35,465 bases of DNA from Hyphomicrobiales bacterium (GTDB lineage: Bacteria; Pseudomonadota; Alphaproteobacteria; Rhizobiales; Beijerinckiaceae): positions 1 through 35,465 of the forward strand of contig JAQGKD010000108.1 in NCBI GenBank assembly GCA_028290285.1, given 5' to 3'. Position 1 is the stretch's first letter; each line of letters begins with the position of its first letter. Positions 19,401-26,945 of this stretch are shown piece after piece. The position numbers and the translations under genes were made by a program. The notes below the pieces were generated by a model. It saw only the letters and a list, made by a program, of their open reading frames with translations, was not told the origin of the DNA and made no database searches.

Positions 19401-19922
19401 CGGTTGTAGCTGCGCGAGGCGCGCTGCCGCCGCATCGGGCCTGCCGAGACGCAGGGGATGGTCGAGCGCTCCCGATGGGCCACCGGTCAGGGCGATCAAG
19501 CCGCCGGTGAGACCGGCCAGCCCCTCGATCGGGATATGGGGCAAGTCTCCGGGCTGAGGCTCGAGCCAGGCGCGCGAGCCGAGCCGCATCAGGTTGGAAT
19601 AGCCCTCCTCCGTCTGCGCGATCAGCACCAGAGGCGCGCGGCCAAGACCGGTGAAGTCGTGCCGGGCGCCGAGCGCGGCGGCGTCGCGGAAATCGATGGT
19701 GAGTTGGATGCCTATGATCGGCTGGATGCCGTCCTTGGACAATTTTTCCGAAAATTCGAGCGCGCCGAAGAGGTTGTTGGTGTCGGTGATCGCGAGCGCG
19801 GGCATGCCATCGGCCGTCGCCATCTTGCCGAGCTTGGAGATGGTCAGCGCGCCTTCGCGCAGGGAGAAGGACGTGTGGACGTGCAGATGCACGAAACCGA
19901 CGTCTTTGATCACGCGACTCAC
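16455..19922 (-). CDS. dnaE: DNA polymerase III alpha subunit
   Basis: Replicative polymerase catalytic subunit, 1155 residues, the normal DnaE1 size. It opens with the PHP domain (VHLHVHTSFSLREGAL). It carries the palm catalytic aspartates in PDFDIDFCQTRRDEV (about residue 410-420) and KFDFLGLKTL, the fingers region SHAAAYALIAYQTGWFKANYP, and a C-terminal OB fold (GIVTLSDQTGQYEAIMF). The length and C-terminal region argue against the SOS polymerase ImuC/DnaE2. The start is GTG at 19922, eight bases after AAGGGG. A 35-residue membrane-protein gene lies 105 bases upstream on the same strand under a LexA box, so part of dnaE transcription may respond to DNA damage. Confidence 0.97.
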   Translation of the reverse strand: MSRVIKDVGFVHLHVHTSFSLREGALTISKLGKMATADGMPALAITDTNNLFGALEFSEKLSKDGIQPIIGIQLTIDFRDAAALGARHDFTGLGRAPLVLIAQTEEGYSNLMRLGSRAWLEPQPGDLPHIPIEGLAGLTGGLIALTGGPSGALDHPLRLGRPDAAAARLAQLQPLFHRRLYMELQRHGTDEEKLVEPQLIELAYREGLPLVASNEPYFAARSDYEAQDALLCIADGTLIGTEDRRRLTKEHRFKTRAEMLALFKDLPEATDNSVEIAMRCAYRPLTRKPILPRFTSVDGSARDEVEELRAQAVAGLEDRLDAHGPAANFSATDYRERLAFELDVITRMKFPGYFLIVADFIKWAKAQGIPVGPGRGSGAGSLVAYALTITDLDPIRFGLLFERFLNPERVSMPDFDIDFCQTRRDEVIRYVRQRYGVDRVAQIITFGSFLARGVLRNVGRVLEMPLGQVDKLAKLVPQNPAAPVTLAQAIESEPRLREAAETDPNVGKLLKIAETLEGLYSNASTHAAGIVIGDRPLDELVPLYRDPKSDMPATQFNMKWVEPAGLVKFDFLGLKTLTTLSTTVELLAKRGIVVDIGRIALDDKKTYEMLGRGETVGVFQVESAGMRKALSEMRADRLEDIIALVALYRPGPMANIPTYCAVKHGEIPADYIHPMIETVLKETFGIIVYQEQVMQIAQILSGYSLGEADLLRRAMGKKIKAEMDAQRERFVTGAVKNEIPKAKADEIFDLLAKFADYGFNKSHAAAYALIAYQTGWFKANYPVEFIAASMTLDKSNTDKLSEFRNEAMRLGIKVDPPSVRRSGVDFDVHKGDDGKLTIRYALSAVKGVGEGQAASIVAARGDSPFRDLADFAQRVNPREINKRVLESLVCAGAFDELEPDRARAFASMEVVLAVANRTQAERAGGQSQLFGGAHAEPEKLVIPAAAAWPAAERLRREFEAVGFFLSGHPLDDYAHVMTKLRVVRWAEFARSVKQGASAGRLAATVLDRSERRTKSGSKMGIVTLSDQTGQYEAIMFQEGLNQFRDLLEKGAAVLVTLQANLDGEEVRARIVAVEPLEQAAHRVQKGLRIFLRDEAPLPSLSARLTQKGEGEISLVLMLDRERGEIEVKLPGRFQVSPQIAGAIKAIPGVVSVEHV

Positions 19923-20027
19923 GATGGCTACCCCTTAAGCAAGGCGCGCATCATCGGTCATGCGGCTCAGCCGGTCGAGCGTTGCGGTGCCGCCATCAAC
20001 AGCCGCGACGCCGCAGGGCGCGTGAGG

Positions 20028-20135
20028 TCAACCGGCAAAGCCCGCCCCCATCGCGTGCGCGACCATGACGATCATCCCTAGGAAGACACCCAGCGAGGCG
20101 AGTTCAGCGAGGTCGGAAAGGACGAAACGAAACAT
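20028..20135 (-). CDS. 35-residue single-pass membrane microprotein, predicted SOS-induced
   Basis: A short gene starting MFRFVLSDLAELASLG and ending AGFAG, with a hydrophobic stretch from about residue 13 to 34 that could form one membrane helix; charged residues (R3, D8, E11) cluster at the N-terminus. The ATG is five bases after GGGAGA. A TTGACA -35 and a perfect GTTC-N7-GTTC LexA box lie 30-58 bases upstream, so the ORF has its own regulated promoter and is not a chance frame. It precedes dnaE. Function is inferred only: size, topology and SOS control recall Caulobacter SidA, a 29-residue SOS-induced division inhibitor acting at FtsW/FtsN. I cannot show sequence homology to it. Confidence 0.72.
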   Translation of the reverse strand: MFRFVLSDLAELASLGVFLGMIVMVAHAMGAGFAG

Positions 20136-20164
20136 GAAAGTCTCCCGTAACAGCGGTGTGGAAG

Positions 20165-20193
20165 AGATTGTTCCTGTTTTGTTCTTTTGTCAA
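20165..20193 (-). promoter_or_regulatory. Promoter of the 35-residue gene, possibly also dnaE
   Basis: On the minus strand a perfect TTGACA (20193-20188) is followed, 17 bases on, by CAATCT as a weak -10 (20170-20165). This would start transcription about 20 bases before the ATG. The spacer is occupied by a LexA box. Confidence 0.55.
20170..20184. promoter_or_regulatory. LexA (SOS) box
   Basis: GTTCCTGTTTTGTTC fits the alphaproteobacterial LexA consensus GTTC-N7-GTTC exactly. It lies between the -35 and -10 elements facing the 35-residue gene and dnaE, the classic place for a repressor. Its distance to the plus-strand gene at 20293 (over 100 bases) makes control in that direction less likely. 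Confidence 0.8.
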
Positions 20194-20205
20194 ATCGCGC
20201 GATTT
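20192..20205. promoter_or_regulatory. Perfect 14-base palindrome next to the SOS promoter
   Basis: AAATCGCGCGATTT is a perfect inverted repeat that overlaps the last two bases of the TTGACA element and extends upstream, between the two divergent promoters. It may be a second operator. I do not recognise the cognate regulator. Confidence 0.4.
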
Positions 20206-20234
20206 AGTTCGAGGGAGCGCCGCAACCCTCCCTA

Positions 20235-20262
20235 TTGAATTTCGTCAACACGGCAGTATAAT
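20235..20262 (+). promoter_or_regulatory. Promoter of the AT-rich 70-residue gene
   Basis: TTGAAT and a perfect TATAAT are separated by 16 bases on the plus strand, about 30 bases before the TTG start at 20293. Such a consensus -10 stands out in this GC-rich genome. Confidence 0.6.
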
Positions 20263-20292
20263 TCCAGAATAAGGCGCCTGTAGGAGGCACAC

Positions 20293-20505
20293 TTGGCGAC
20301 GACGAGCTTTTTTGAAGAGAAAATTGAAGATCACGCAGGCTTTGACATTAAAATAGATCTGGAATTTGGAAGATCAAGCTACACAAGCGAAAATCTTATC
20401 TACTTAAAAGTAGACGGAAATACAGTTTTGCTCAGTCCTGAAGTGGGTCGCAAGCTGGTGGAAGCGATGAGCCGACTAGGCTCCTATCTTGGATACGATG
20501 AGTGA
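20293..20505 (+). CDS. Small acidic protein of unknown function, AT-rich gene
   Basis: A 70-residue acidic, soluble-looking protein with no membrane segment or motif I can name. The second half (LIYLKVDGNTVLLSPEVGR, then a helix KLVEAMSRLGSYLGYDE) suggests a small alpha/beta fold. The start is TTG, supported by TAGGAGG ending five bases upstream and a good promoter before that. Base composition is clearly more AT-rich than its neighbours (codons such as AAA, ATT, TTT, AAT are common), suggesting recent acquisition or unusual constraint. It lies divergent from the SOS-controlled dnaE unit and convergent with queC. Coding status is likely given the ribosome site, promoter and following hairpin; function unknown. 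Confidence 0.75.
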   Translation: MATTSFFEEKIEDHAGFDIKIDLEFGRSSYTSENLIYLKVDGNTVLLSPEVGRKLVEAMSRLGSYLGYDE

Positions 20506-20511
20506 GAATAT

Positions 20512-20545
20512 CGGCAGGAGTAACCTACTTGGATCGCTCCTGCCG
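20512..20545. terminator. Terminator-like hairpin between converging genes
   Basis: Nine perfect base pairs (CGGCAGGAG with CTCCTGCCG) around a 16-base loop occupy most of the 42-base gap between the 70-residue gene and queC. There is no clear T-run, so efficiency is uncertain. Confidence 0.5.
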
Positions 20546-20547
20546 TC

Positions 20548-21267
20548 TCACGCGCCCTGCGCCACAAACCGCTTCCACCCATCGGCCCGCAGCTGGCAGG
20601 CCGGGCACACGCCGCAGCCCCTGCCCCAGTCGTGTGTGATCTCGCGGTTGCCGGCGTAACAGGAATGGGTTTCCTCGCAGACGATGTTCAGGAAGGCCTC
20701 GCCGCCGAGATCGCGCGCCATGGCGAAGGTCTGGGCCTTGTCGATCCACATCAGCGGCGTCTCGAGCACGAAGCGGCGTTCGAGGCCGAGGTTGAGGGCC
20801 ACCTGCATGGCCTTGATCGTGTCGTCGCGGCAATCGGGATAGCCGGAATAATCGGTCTCGCAGACGCCTGTCACGATATGCTTCAGCCCGCGCCGGTACG
20901 CCAGCGCGGCCGCAAAGGCGAGGAAGATCAGGTTGCGGCCGGGCACGAACGTGTTGGGCAGGCCGTCTTCGCCCATGCGCATCTCGACGTCGCGGGTGAG
21001 CGCGGTGTTCGACAGCGTGCCGATGGCGTCGAGCCCAACGACGACATCCTCGCCGAGCTTCGCCGACCACGCAGGGAAAGCTTCGCGCATGGCGGCCAGC
21101 ACGGTGAGGCGGCAGTCGAGTTCGATGCGGTGGCGCTGTCCGTAGTCGAAGCCGATGGTCTCGACGCGCTCGTAGCGTTCCAGCGCCCAGGCGAGGCACG
21201 TCGTGGAATCCTGGCCGCCCGAGAAGAGCACGAGCGCGCCGCCCGCCACCATCTTGTCCGCGCTCAT
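20548..21267 (-). CDS. queC: 7-cyano-7-deazaguanine synthase
   Basis: Converts 7-carboxy-7-deazaguanine to preQ0 with ATP and ammonia, in the queuosine pathway. The 239-residue protein has the ATP pyrophosphatase loop [16 protein letters not shown] near the N-terminus and a C-terminal zinc cluster of cysteines (C in ETHSCYAG, then CGVCPAC). The start at 21267 follows GAGGAAAG, which overlaps the end of lolD; an in-frame start further upstream would overlap lolD and has no family-like residues. Later pathway genes tgt and queA lie 5 kb away on the same strand. Confidence 0.95.
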   Translation of the reverse strand: MSADKMVAGGALVLFSGGQDSTTCLAWALERYERVETIGFDYGQRHRIELDCRLTVLAAMREAFPAWSAKLGEDVVVGLDAIGTLSNTALTRDVEMRMGEDGLPNTFVPGRNLIFLAFAAALAYRRGLKHIVTGVCETDYSGYPDCRDDTIKAMQVALNLGLERRFVLETPLMWIDKAQTFAMARDLGGEAFLNIVCEETHSCYAGNREITHDWGRGCGVCPACQLRADGWKRFVAQGA

Positions 21268-21277
21268 GGGGCTTTCC

Positions 21278-21961
21278 TCAGTCGAGTTCGACGACGAGAC
21301 CGTCGCGCAGGGTGACGCGGCGATCCATACGCGAGGCAAGTTCGAGATTATGGGTCGCGATCAGCGCGGCGAGGCCAGACATCCGCACGAGATCGGTGAG
21401 CGCGCCGAAGACATGATCGGCGGTCTTTGGGTCGAGATTGCCGGTCGGCTCGTCAGCCAGAAGAACGCGAGGATTGTTGGCAACCGCGCGCGCGATGGCG
21501 ACGCGCTGCTGCTCCCCGCCGGACAATTCGCCTGGACGGTGCTTCGCGCGCTTGCCGAGGCCGAGATAGGTGAGGAGTTGCGTGGAGCGTTCCAACGCCT
21601 CCGATTTCGACAGTCCGCGGATCATCTGCGGCAGCATCACGTTCTCGGCGGCCGAGAACTCCGGCAGGAGGTGGTGGAACTGGTAGACGAAGCCGATCTC
21701 GATCCGGCGCAGCGCAGTGCGCGAATCGTCGTCCATATGGGCGGTCGGCTGATTGCCGATGAAGACCTCGCCGCCGTCGGGGCGCTCCAGCAGGCCCGCG
21801 ATATGCAGCAACGTCGACTTTCCCGCGCCCGACGGCGCGATCAGCGCGACGGACTGGCCTGGCCAGATCGCGAGCTCTGCGCTGCGCAGGATTTCGAGCG
21901 TATTCTCGGCCTGCACATAGCGCCGCTCGACCTGATGCAGGAAAATCGCGGGATCGCTCAA
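21278..21961 (-). CDS. lolD: Lipoprotein-releasing ABC transporter ATPase
   Basis: ATPase that powers release of outer-membrane lipoproteins from the inner membrane to LolA. The 227-residue protein shows Walker A ([15 protein letters not shown]), the Q-loop, signature [14 protein letters not shown] and Walker B with [11 protein letters not shown]. The start is TTG at 21961, a few bases after GAGGCGG. It lies seven bases after the lolC stop, so the two subunits are co-translated in effect. Confidence 0.94.
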   Translation of the reverse strand: MSDPAIFLHQVERRYVQAENTLEILRSAELAIWPGQSVALIAPSGAGKSTLLHIAGLLERPDGGEVFIGNQPTAHMDDDSRTALRRIEIGFVYQFHHLLPEFSAAENVMLPQMIRGLSKSEALERSTQLLTYLGLGKRAKHRPGELSGGEQQRVAIARAVANNPRVLLADEPTGNLDPKTADHVFGALTDLVRMSGLAALIATHNLELASRMDRRVTLRDGLVVELD

Positions 21962-21968
21962 GGCCGCC

Positions 21969-23267
21969 TCACTCGTAACGCAGGGCTTCGACCGGATCGA
22001 GCTTGGCGGCCCGGCGCGAAGGGAAAATGGTGGCCAGAATCGACAGGGTCAGCGACAGGCCCACGACGGCGATGACATCGGACGGTTCGATAACCGAGGG
22101 CAGACGGCTGAGCAGGTAGAAATTCGGGTCGAAGATATTGAGCCCGAGCATCTTGTTCAGCCCCTGCCGGATCGGCTCGAGATTTTTGGCGACGAGAAGG
22201 CCGAGCAGGAAGCCGGCCAGCGTTCCCGAAATGCCGATCGCGGCCCCCGTGATGAGGAACACGCGCTGGATGGCCCCACGCGTCGCACCCATGGTGCGCA
22301 GGATGGCAATGTCGCGGCCCTTGTCCTTCACCAGCATGGTCAGTCCGGAGATGATGTTGAGCGCGGCTACGAGCACGATCAGCGTGAGAATGAAGAACAT
22401 GACGGTGCTCTCGATCTTCAGCGCATCGAAGAAGCTTTTGTTGCGCTGGCGCCAATCGGTCATGATCATCGGGCGCTGCACGGCCGCGTCGAGCTTCTCG
22501 CGATATTCGTCCATCTTGTCAGGCTTGTCGACGAAGGCCTCGATGACGCTGGCCTCGCCGTCCTTGTTGAAGAATGCCTGCGCTTCCTCGAAGGGCATGT
22601 AGACGAAGATGCCGTCGAATTCCGACACTCCGATCTGGAAGATCGCCACGACGGGATAGGTCTTGATGCGCGGCGCGACGCCGAAGGGGGTGGCCGCTCC
22701 GCGCGCGGTCAGGATGGTAACGTTATCGCCGACGCGCACGCTCAATTGCTCGGCCATTTTCTGGCCGATAGCGACGCCGCCGAGCGTATCGAAGGACTCG
22801 AGCGTGCCGAGCTTCACATTGTTGGCAATGCCGGGGAGGCGCTTGATGTCGGCCTCGCGGATGCCGCGCACAAGGCCGCCGGTCTGCTGGTATTGAGACG
22901 ACACGCCCGCCGCACTCTCGACCATGGGGAGCGCGAGAGTCACGCCTTTCACTTTGGTAATTCGGTCGACGACCTCGTCGAAGTCGGTCAGTGGCCGCTC
23001 GACGCCTTGCAGGAAGACGTGGCCGTTGATGCCGACGATCTTGTTCATCAACTCGATATGGAAACCGTTCATGACCGACATGACGACGATCAGCGTCGCG
23101 ACGCCAAGCGCGATGCCAGCAAACGAAAAGCCGGCGATAACGGAGACAAAGCCCTGCGCGCGGCGCGCCCGCAGATAGCGAAAGGCGCTCATCCATTCGA
23201 AGGACGCGAAGGCACGCGTCGCCACAGGCTCGGCCTGCGGCAGGCTGCTTTCGACAGCGACGGTCAT
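21969..23267 (-). CDS. lolC: Lipoprotein-releasing ABC transporter permease, LolC/LolE family
   Basis: Membrane subunit of the Lol exporter. The 432-residue protein has an N-terminal membrane helix after [51 protein letters not shown] sequence (about residues 24-70). A periplasmic MacB-like domain and three C-terminal helices (with [29 protein letters not shown]) follow. Alphaproteobacteria often use one permease of this type as a homodimer, and only one is seen here. It precedes lolD; proS lies upstream across a repeat-bearing gap. Confidence 0.94.
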   Translation of the reverse strand: MTVAVESSLPQAEPVATRAFASFEWMSAFRYLRARRAQGFVSVIAGFSFAGIALGVATLIVVMSVMNGFHIELMNKIVGINGHVFLQGVERPLTDFDEVVDRITKVKGVTLALPMVESAAGVSSQYQQTGGLVRGIREADIKRLPGIANNVKLGTLESFDTLGGVAIGQKMAEQLSVRVGDNVTILTARGAATPFGVAPRIKTYPVVAIFQIGVSEFDGIFVYMPFEEAQAFFNKDGEASVIEAFVDKPDKMDEYREKLDAAVQRPMIMTDWRQRNKSFFDALKIESTVMFFILTLIVLVAALNIISGLTMLVKDKGRDIAILRTMGATRGAIQRVFLITGAAIGISGTLAGFLLGLLVAKNLEPIRQGLNKMLGLNIFDPNFYLLSRLPSVIEPSDVIAVVGLSLTLSILATIFPSRRAAKLDPVEALRYE

Positions 23268-23365
23268 GAAGCGGCTCCCTGCGACACGCGCGGGAGGGAC
23301 AACTCCGTTATCCTGATCGGCACGATCATTCTCATCCGTTCAGCAAATCCATTCTCGCGCTTTGT

Positions 23366-23489
23366 CCTTCTCCCATTCGGAGAAGGTGGCCGCGAAGCGG
23401 CCGGATGAGGGGTTTCGATCTCTCAAAACAAACAACGTAACCCCTCATCAGTCTGCTCCGCAGACAGCTTCTCCCATCGGGAGAAGCGG
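23366..23489. repeat. Multi-hairpin intergenic repeat, copy 1
   Basis: Four consecutive short hairpins lie between proS and lolC: CTTCTCC/GGAGAAG, GGCCGC/GCGGCC, GTCTGC/GCAGAC and CTTCTCCC/GGGAGAAG, with GAGGGGTT and AACCCCTC flanking a less conserved centre. A second copy in opposite orientation is at 30318-30435. It resembles the REP-like elements scattered between genes in alphaproteobacteria. Confidence 0.8.
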
Positions 23490-23512
23490 GCCACGGTTTC
23501 TTCAAGAAAATC

Positions 23513-24844
23513 CTAATTCCTCGCCGCCGTCAGCTTGGCGACAACCTCGTCCATCGACAGAAGTTCACGCGCGCCGCTGCGGCGGTTCTTGAGCTCGATC
23601 TTGCCGTCTGCCAGGCCCTTGGGGCCGACGATGACCTGATTGGGCAGGCCGATCAGATCCATCGTCGCGAATTTCGCGCCCGGGCGCTCGTCGCGGTCGT
23701 CGTAGAGCACGTCGAAACCAGCCTTGGTGAATTGGTCGTAGAGGCTCTGGCAGGCCCCATCGGTCGCGGCATCGCCAGGCTTCAAATTGGCCAGGCCGAT
23801 GTCGAAAGGCGCGACGGCCTCCGGCCAGATGATGCCGTTGTCGTCGTGATTGGCTTCGATCAAGGCTGCGACGAGGCGCGAGGGGCCGATGCCGTAGGAT
23901 CCCATCTGCACCGGCACCTCCTTGCCATCGGGGCCGTTGACCACGGCCCGCATAGGCTCGGAATATTTGGTTCCGAAGGAGAAAATATGGCCGACCTCGA
24001 TGCCGCGCGCGGACACCCTCGCCTCTTCGGGCAGAGCGTCGAAGGCCGGCGCGTCGTGCATTTCGGACGTAGCGGCATAATGCTGCGTCCAGCGATCGAC
24101 TTCGGCCTGCATGACCGCGCGGTCGTCGAAGGCAATCGACTCTTCGGGCGTCGAGATCGAGAGATAGTCCTTGTGGCAGAAGACCTCGCTCTCGCCCGTG
24201 GCGGCCAGAATGATGAACTCATGGCTGAGGTTGCCGCCGATCGGCCCGGTGTCGGCGACCATGGGAATCGCGGTCAGGCCCATGCGCGCGAAGGTGCGCA
24301 GGTAGGCAACGAACATCTTGTTGTAGGAGTGGCGCGCGCCCTCGGCATCGAGATCGAAGGAATAGGCGTCCTTCATCAGGAATTCGCGCGAGCGCATGAC
24401 GCCAAAGCGCGGACGCACCTCGTCGCGGAACTTCCACTGGATATGGTAGAGGTTGAGCGGCAGGTCCTTGTAGGAGCGCACGCTGCCGCGAAAGATCTCG
24501 GTGATCATTTCCTCGTTGGTCGGTCCGAACAGCATGTCGCGCTCATGCCGGTCGGTGATGCGCAGCATTTCCTTGCCGTAATCATCGTAACGCCCGGATT
24601 CGCGCCACAGATCCGCCGACTGGATCACGGGCATCAGCAGTTCCACCGCCCCTGCCCGGTTCTGTTCCTCGCGGACGATGGCGTTGATCTTGTTGAGCAC
24701 GCGCAGGCCGAGCGGCAGCCAGGCGTAAATGCCTGAGGATTCTTGCCTGATCATCCCGGCGCGCAGCATGAGGCGGTGCGAGACGATCTCGGCCTCTTTG
24801 GGGGTTTCGCGCAAAATCGGCAGGAAATATCGAGAAAGACGCAT
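23513..24844 (-). CDS. proS: Prolyl-tRNA synthetase
   Basis: Charges tRNA-Pro; class II synthetase. The 443-residue length matches the short alphaproteobacterial form, which lacks the internal editing (INS) domain of the E. coli type. Motif 2 lies in the [21 protein letters not shown] segment. Motif 3 is around [16 protein letters not shown], and a C-terminal anticodon-binding domain follows. The start at 24844 ([13 protein letters not shown]) matches the family; an in-frame GTG fifteen bases upstream is possible. Absence of INS implies that Ala-tRNA-Pro editing, if present, is done by a free-standing protein not seen here. Confidence 0.96.
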   Translation of the reverse strand: MRLSRYFLPILRETPKEAEIVSHRLMLRAGMIRQESSGIYAWLPLGLRVLNKINAIVREEQNRAGAVELLMPVIQSADLWRESGRYDDYGKEMLRITDRHERDMLFGPTNEEMITEIFRGSVRSYKDLPLNLYHIQWKFRDEVRPRFGVMRSREFLMKDAYSFDLDAEGARHSYNKMFVAYLRTFARMGLTAIPMVADTGPIGGNLSHEFIILAATGESEVFCHKDYLSISTPEESIAFDDRAVMQAEVDRWTQHYAATSEMHDAPAFDALPEEARVSARGIEVGHIFSFGTKYSEPMRAVVNGPDGKEVPVQMGSYGIGPSRLVAALIEANHDDNGIIWPEAVAPFDIGLANLKPGDAATDGACQSLYDQFTKAGFDVLYDDRDERPGAKFATMDLIGLPNQVIVGPKGLADGKIELKNRRSGARELLSMDEVVAKLTAARN

Positions 24845-25102
24845 TGCGGTGCCCGGCACTTTCAGAAGGGGGAATCGGATCGGGCTCCCACGCCGGAAGC
24901 CACCTCAAGGCTAACAATCGCAAACCCGCCGAAAACACAAGGCAGCCGGGCCCAGCGTCCGCCAGACGGCCTGTTCGTTCCGTTGCGTCTAGTCCGTTTG
25001 GGAGGCGGAAAGAACCGTTTAAACATGAACTTAGTAAAAAAAGCCCAATTGTTGCGCAAACTGCACAAGGCCAGTGACAAGCCAAAATTCCTGCGCTAAT
25101 GT

Positions 25103-25327
25103 TCCTGTGCTTATCCGAAAGGAGGCCGCTTCCGGGTCAACCGGTGCGTGCTGCAGTCCAAGTCGCGGGAGGAGCCTTTTCCGGTGCGATCACAAGGTGG
25201 CCGTGGAGCCACCAGGGGTCGTAGCCACGCAAGTGGTCATAAAAAGACCGGGGAAGGGCGAGGCAAGGAGCCTGTAGAAGCAAGGAATCAGCCTCGGAGG
25301 GGGTTTGATCCTTGCTTTTATTTTGTC
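25103..25327 (+). ncRNA. Candidate structured small RNA
   Basis: A possible promoter GTGACA-17-TAATGT (25074-25102) precedes it. The region then holds CCGG-GTCAA-CCGG, GGTGGC-CGTGGA-GCCACC, CCAC-GCAA-GTGG (a GNRA-type tetraloop), GGTC-ATAAAAA-GACC and finally a terminator with a T-rich tail. AAAGGAGG at 25118-25125 is a full Shine-Dalgarno match but no start codon follows at the right distance. It runs antisense to the tgt-proS direction. I cannot assign it to a known RNA family; boundaries are estimates. Confidence 0.4.
25278..25327 (+). terminator. Rho-independent terminator on the plus strand
   Basis: AAGCAAGGA pairs perfectly with TCCTTGCTT (25278-25286 and 25309-25317), followed by TTATTTTG. 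The T-rich tail is only on the plus strand, which implies a plus-strand transcript ending here although no plus-strand protein gene is upstream. Confidence 0.7.
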
Positions 25328-25417
25328 TGCGATTCTGCTGCAGAGCTTGCGCCGATGCGCGCCACCCCCGCCCCGCAGGCCGCTTATTCGGACTGGCGCT
25401 GGCCGCCGCAAGCCGCC

Positions 25418-26539
25418 TCAGACGTCTCCCCGCTCCCAGTTAGCCTTTGTTTCCGCTGCGTAATCCGCAAACTGCCGTGATGCGATGGAGGCGCGCATGC
25501 CCGCCATAAGATCCTGGTAGTAAGAGAGATTGTTCCAGGTCAGCAGCATCATGCCTAAAATTTCACCAGCCTTCATCAGATGGTGGAGATAAGCGCGCGA
25601 ATAGTCACGGGCTGCTGGGCAGCTGGAATTGGCGTCCAGAGGACGCGGGTCGTCCGCATGTTTCGCATTGCGCAGGTTGATGCGTCCGGCCCGCGTGTAG
25701 GCCAATCCATGGCGGCCGGCGCGCGTCGGCATCACGCAATCGAACATGTCGACGCCCCGGCGCACGGACTCGATCAGGTCGTCAGGCGTGCCCACGCCCA
25801 TGAGGTAGCGCGGCTTGCCCTTGGGCAGATGCGGCTCAACCACGTCGATCATCGCGAGCATGATGTCCTGCGGCTCGCCGACAGCCAGTCCACCTATGGC
25901 GAGACCGCCGAAGTCCATGTCTGCCAGCGCCTTCGCGCTTTCGGTGCGCAGATGCGGAACCGCCCCGCCCTGCACGATGCCGAAGGTCGTCTGGCCCGGC
26001 TGGCCCCGGAAGGCCTTGCGCGAACGCTCGGCCCAGCGCAGCGATAGCCGCATGGCCCGCTCGGCCTCCTCGTCGGAACAGGGAAGTTTCACGCATTCGT
26101 CGAATTGCATCTGGATGTCCGAGCCCAGCAGGCTCTGGATCTCCATAGAACGCTCCGGCGTGAGCACGTGCTTGGCGCCATCGATATGCGACTGAAAGGT
26201 GACACCATTCTCGTCGAGCTTGCGCAGCTTGGAGAGCGACATGACCTGAAACCCGCCGGAATCGGTGAGAATCGGGTGTGGCCAGTTCATGAATTTATGC
26301 AGGCCGCCGAGAGCCGCCACGCGCTCCGCGCCGGGCCGCAGCATGAGATGATAAGTGTTGCCGAGGACGACGTCAGCGCCCAGCGCACGCACCTGATCGG
26401 TGTACATGGCTTTTACCGTGGCCGCCGTGCCGACCGGCATGAAGGCCGGCGTGCGGATCGTGCCACGCGGCATGCGGATCTCGCCGGTCCGGGCGGCGCC
26501 GTCGGTCGCGAATGTCTCGAATGTGAAGGGCTGGGTCAT
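25418..26539 (-). CDS. tgt: tRNA-guanine transglycosylase with degenerate zinc site
   Basis: Exchanges guanine 34 for preQ1 in tRNAs with GUN anticodons, in queuosine synthesis. The 373-residue TIM-barrel protein keeps the catalytic aspartates ([11 protein letters not shown] and [15 protein letters not shown]) and [12 protein letters not shown]. The zinc motif CxCxxC...H of the bacterial enzyme is mostly lost: the segment reads [18 protein letters not shown] (about residue 305), keeping one cysteine, and the histidine of the later HNL is Asn in TWNNLSYY. The start at 26539 ([10 protein letters not shown]) is homology-based; another ATG lies six bases upstream, and the much longer open frame is low-complexity and overlaps the neighbouring gene. 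Confidence 0.94.
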   Translation of the reverse strand: MTQPFTFETFATDGAARTGEIRMPRGTIRTPAFMPVGTAATVKAMYTDQVRALGADVVLGNTYHLMLRPGAERVAALGGLHKFMNWPHPILTDSGGFQVMSLSKLRKLDENGVTFQSHIDGAKHVLTPERSMEIQSLLGSDIQMQFDECVKLPCSDEEAERAMRLSLRWAERSRKAFRGQPGQTTFGIVQGGAVPHLRTESAKALADMDFGGLAIGGLAVGEPQDIMLAMIDVVEPHLPKGKPRYLMGVGTPDDLIESVRRGVDMFDCVMPTRAGRHGLAYTRAGRINLRNAKHADDPRPLDANSSCPAARDYSRAYLHHLMKAGEILGMMLLTWNNLSYYQDLMAGMRASIASRQFADYAAETKANWERGDV

Positions 26540-26600
26540 CGTCATCTTCTGATTGGGTTCGCGTTCATAGGGCAGCGCCGCGCGTTTGTCGCGCGTGGTG

Positions 26601-26945
26601 TCACGGCGCCTTGCTGCCGGGGGTCGCGATCTTGACGATTTTGTAGGTGCCGCTGTCGCCATCGCGCCAGAAGATCTGGAAGGTTTCGCCATGCGCGATG
26701 CGCGTCTTCATGAGATCGGTTTGCCAGTAGCGATCAGGCGCGGCCGGGCCGAAATCCATCCGGCCCGACGCGTCGAGCACGAAGGCCCTCTGGTTCGGAC
26801 CATCGAGATCGACGCAGCCGAAAGCCGCGCTGGGGCCGACGACATGCAGCGATGCCACGTCCACCAAAAGGTCAGTGACGACAGGGCTTTCCGTAGGGTC
26901 ATCAATCCATCGCGCGATGACGCGCATCATCCGTGCGTCGCTCAC
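26601..26945 (-). CDS. Conserved-looking protein of unknown function between queA and tgt
   Basis: A 114-residue soluble protein that I do not recognise. It begins GTGAGCGAC, where GTG overlaps the queA stop as GTGA, suggesting coupled translation; ATG codons at 26930 and 26927 are alternatives. Sequence features include [37 protein letters not shown] and a C-terminal [22 protein letters not shown], which look like beta-strands of a small all-beta domain. There are no signal peptide, membrane helix or cysteine pairs. Codon composition is like the neighbours. Its location inside a queA-tgt operon suggests, but does not prove, a link to tRNA modification. Confidence 0.75.
   Translation of the reverse strand: MSDARMMRVIARWIDDPTESPVVTDLLVDVASLHVVGPSAAFGCVDLDGPNQRAFVLDASGRMDFGPAAPDRYWQTDLMKTRIAHGETFQIFWRDGDSGTYKIVKIATPGSKAP

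Larger units (their letters stand above)
24845..25417. other. 573-base gap between tgt and proS without a supported protein gene
   Basis: No open frame here has a ribosome site at the right distance plus plausible composition. The part from about 25073 to 25327 holds a plausible plus-strand promoter, several hairpins and a strong plus-strand terminator, described separately as an RNA candidate. Bases 24845-25070 contain the leader of proS and a locally AT-rich stretch (25020-25100). I see nothing definite in 25330-25417. Confidence 0.6.

Noticed and set aside
25025..25099. 24-codon plus-strand frame (MNLVKKAQLLRKLHKASDKPKFLR)
   Set aside because: Basic and AT-rich enough to draw attention, but it lacks a ribosome site at the right distance; kept only as part of the RNA-candidate region.
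25148..25480. 110-codon plus-strand frame across the RNA candidate
   Set aside because: It runs straight through the strong terminator at 25278-25327 and into the end of tgt, and its composition is not protein-like.
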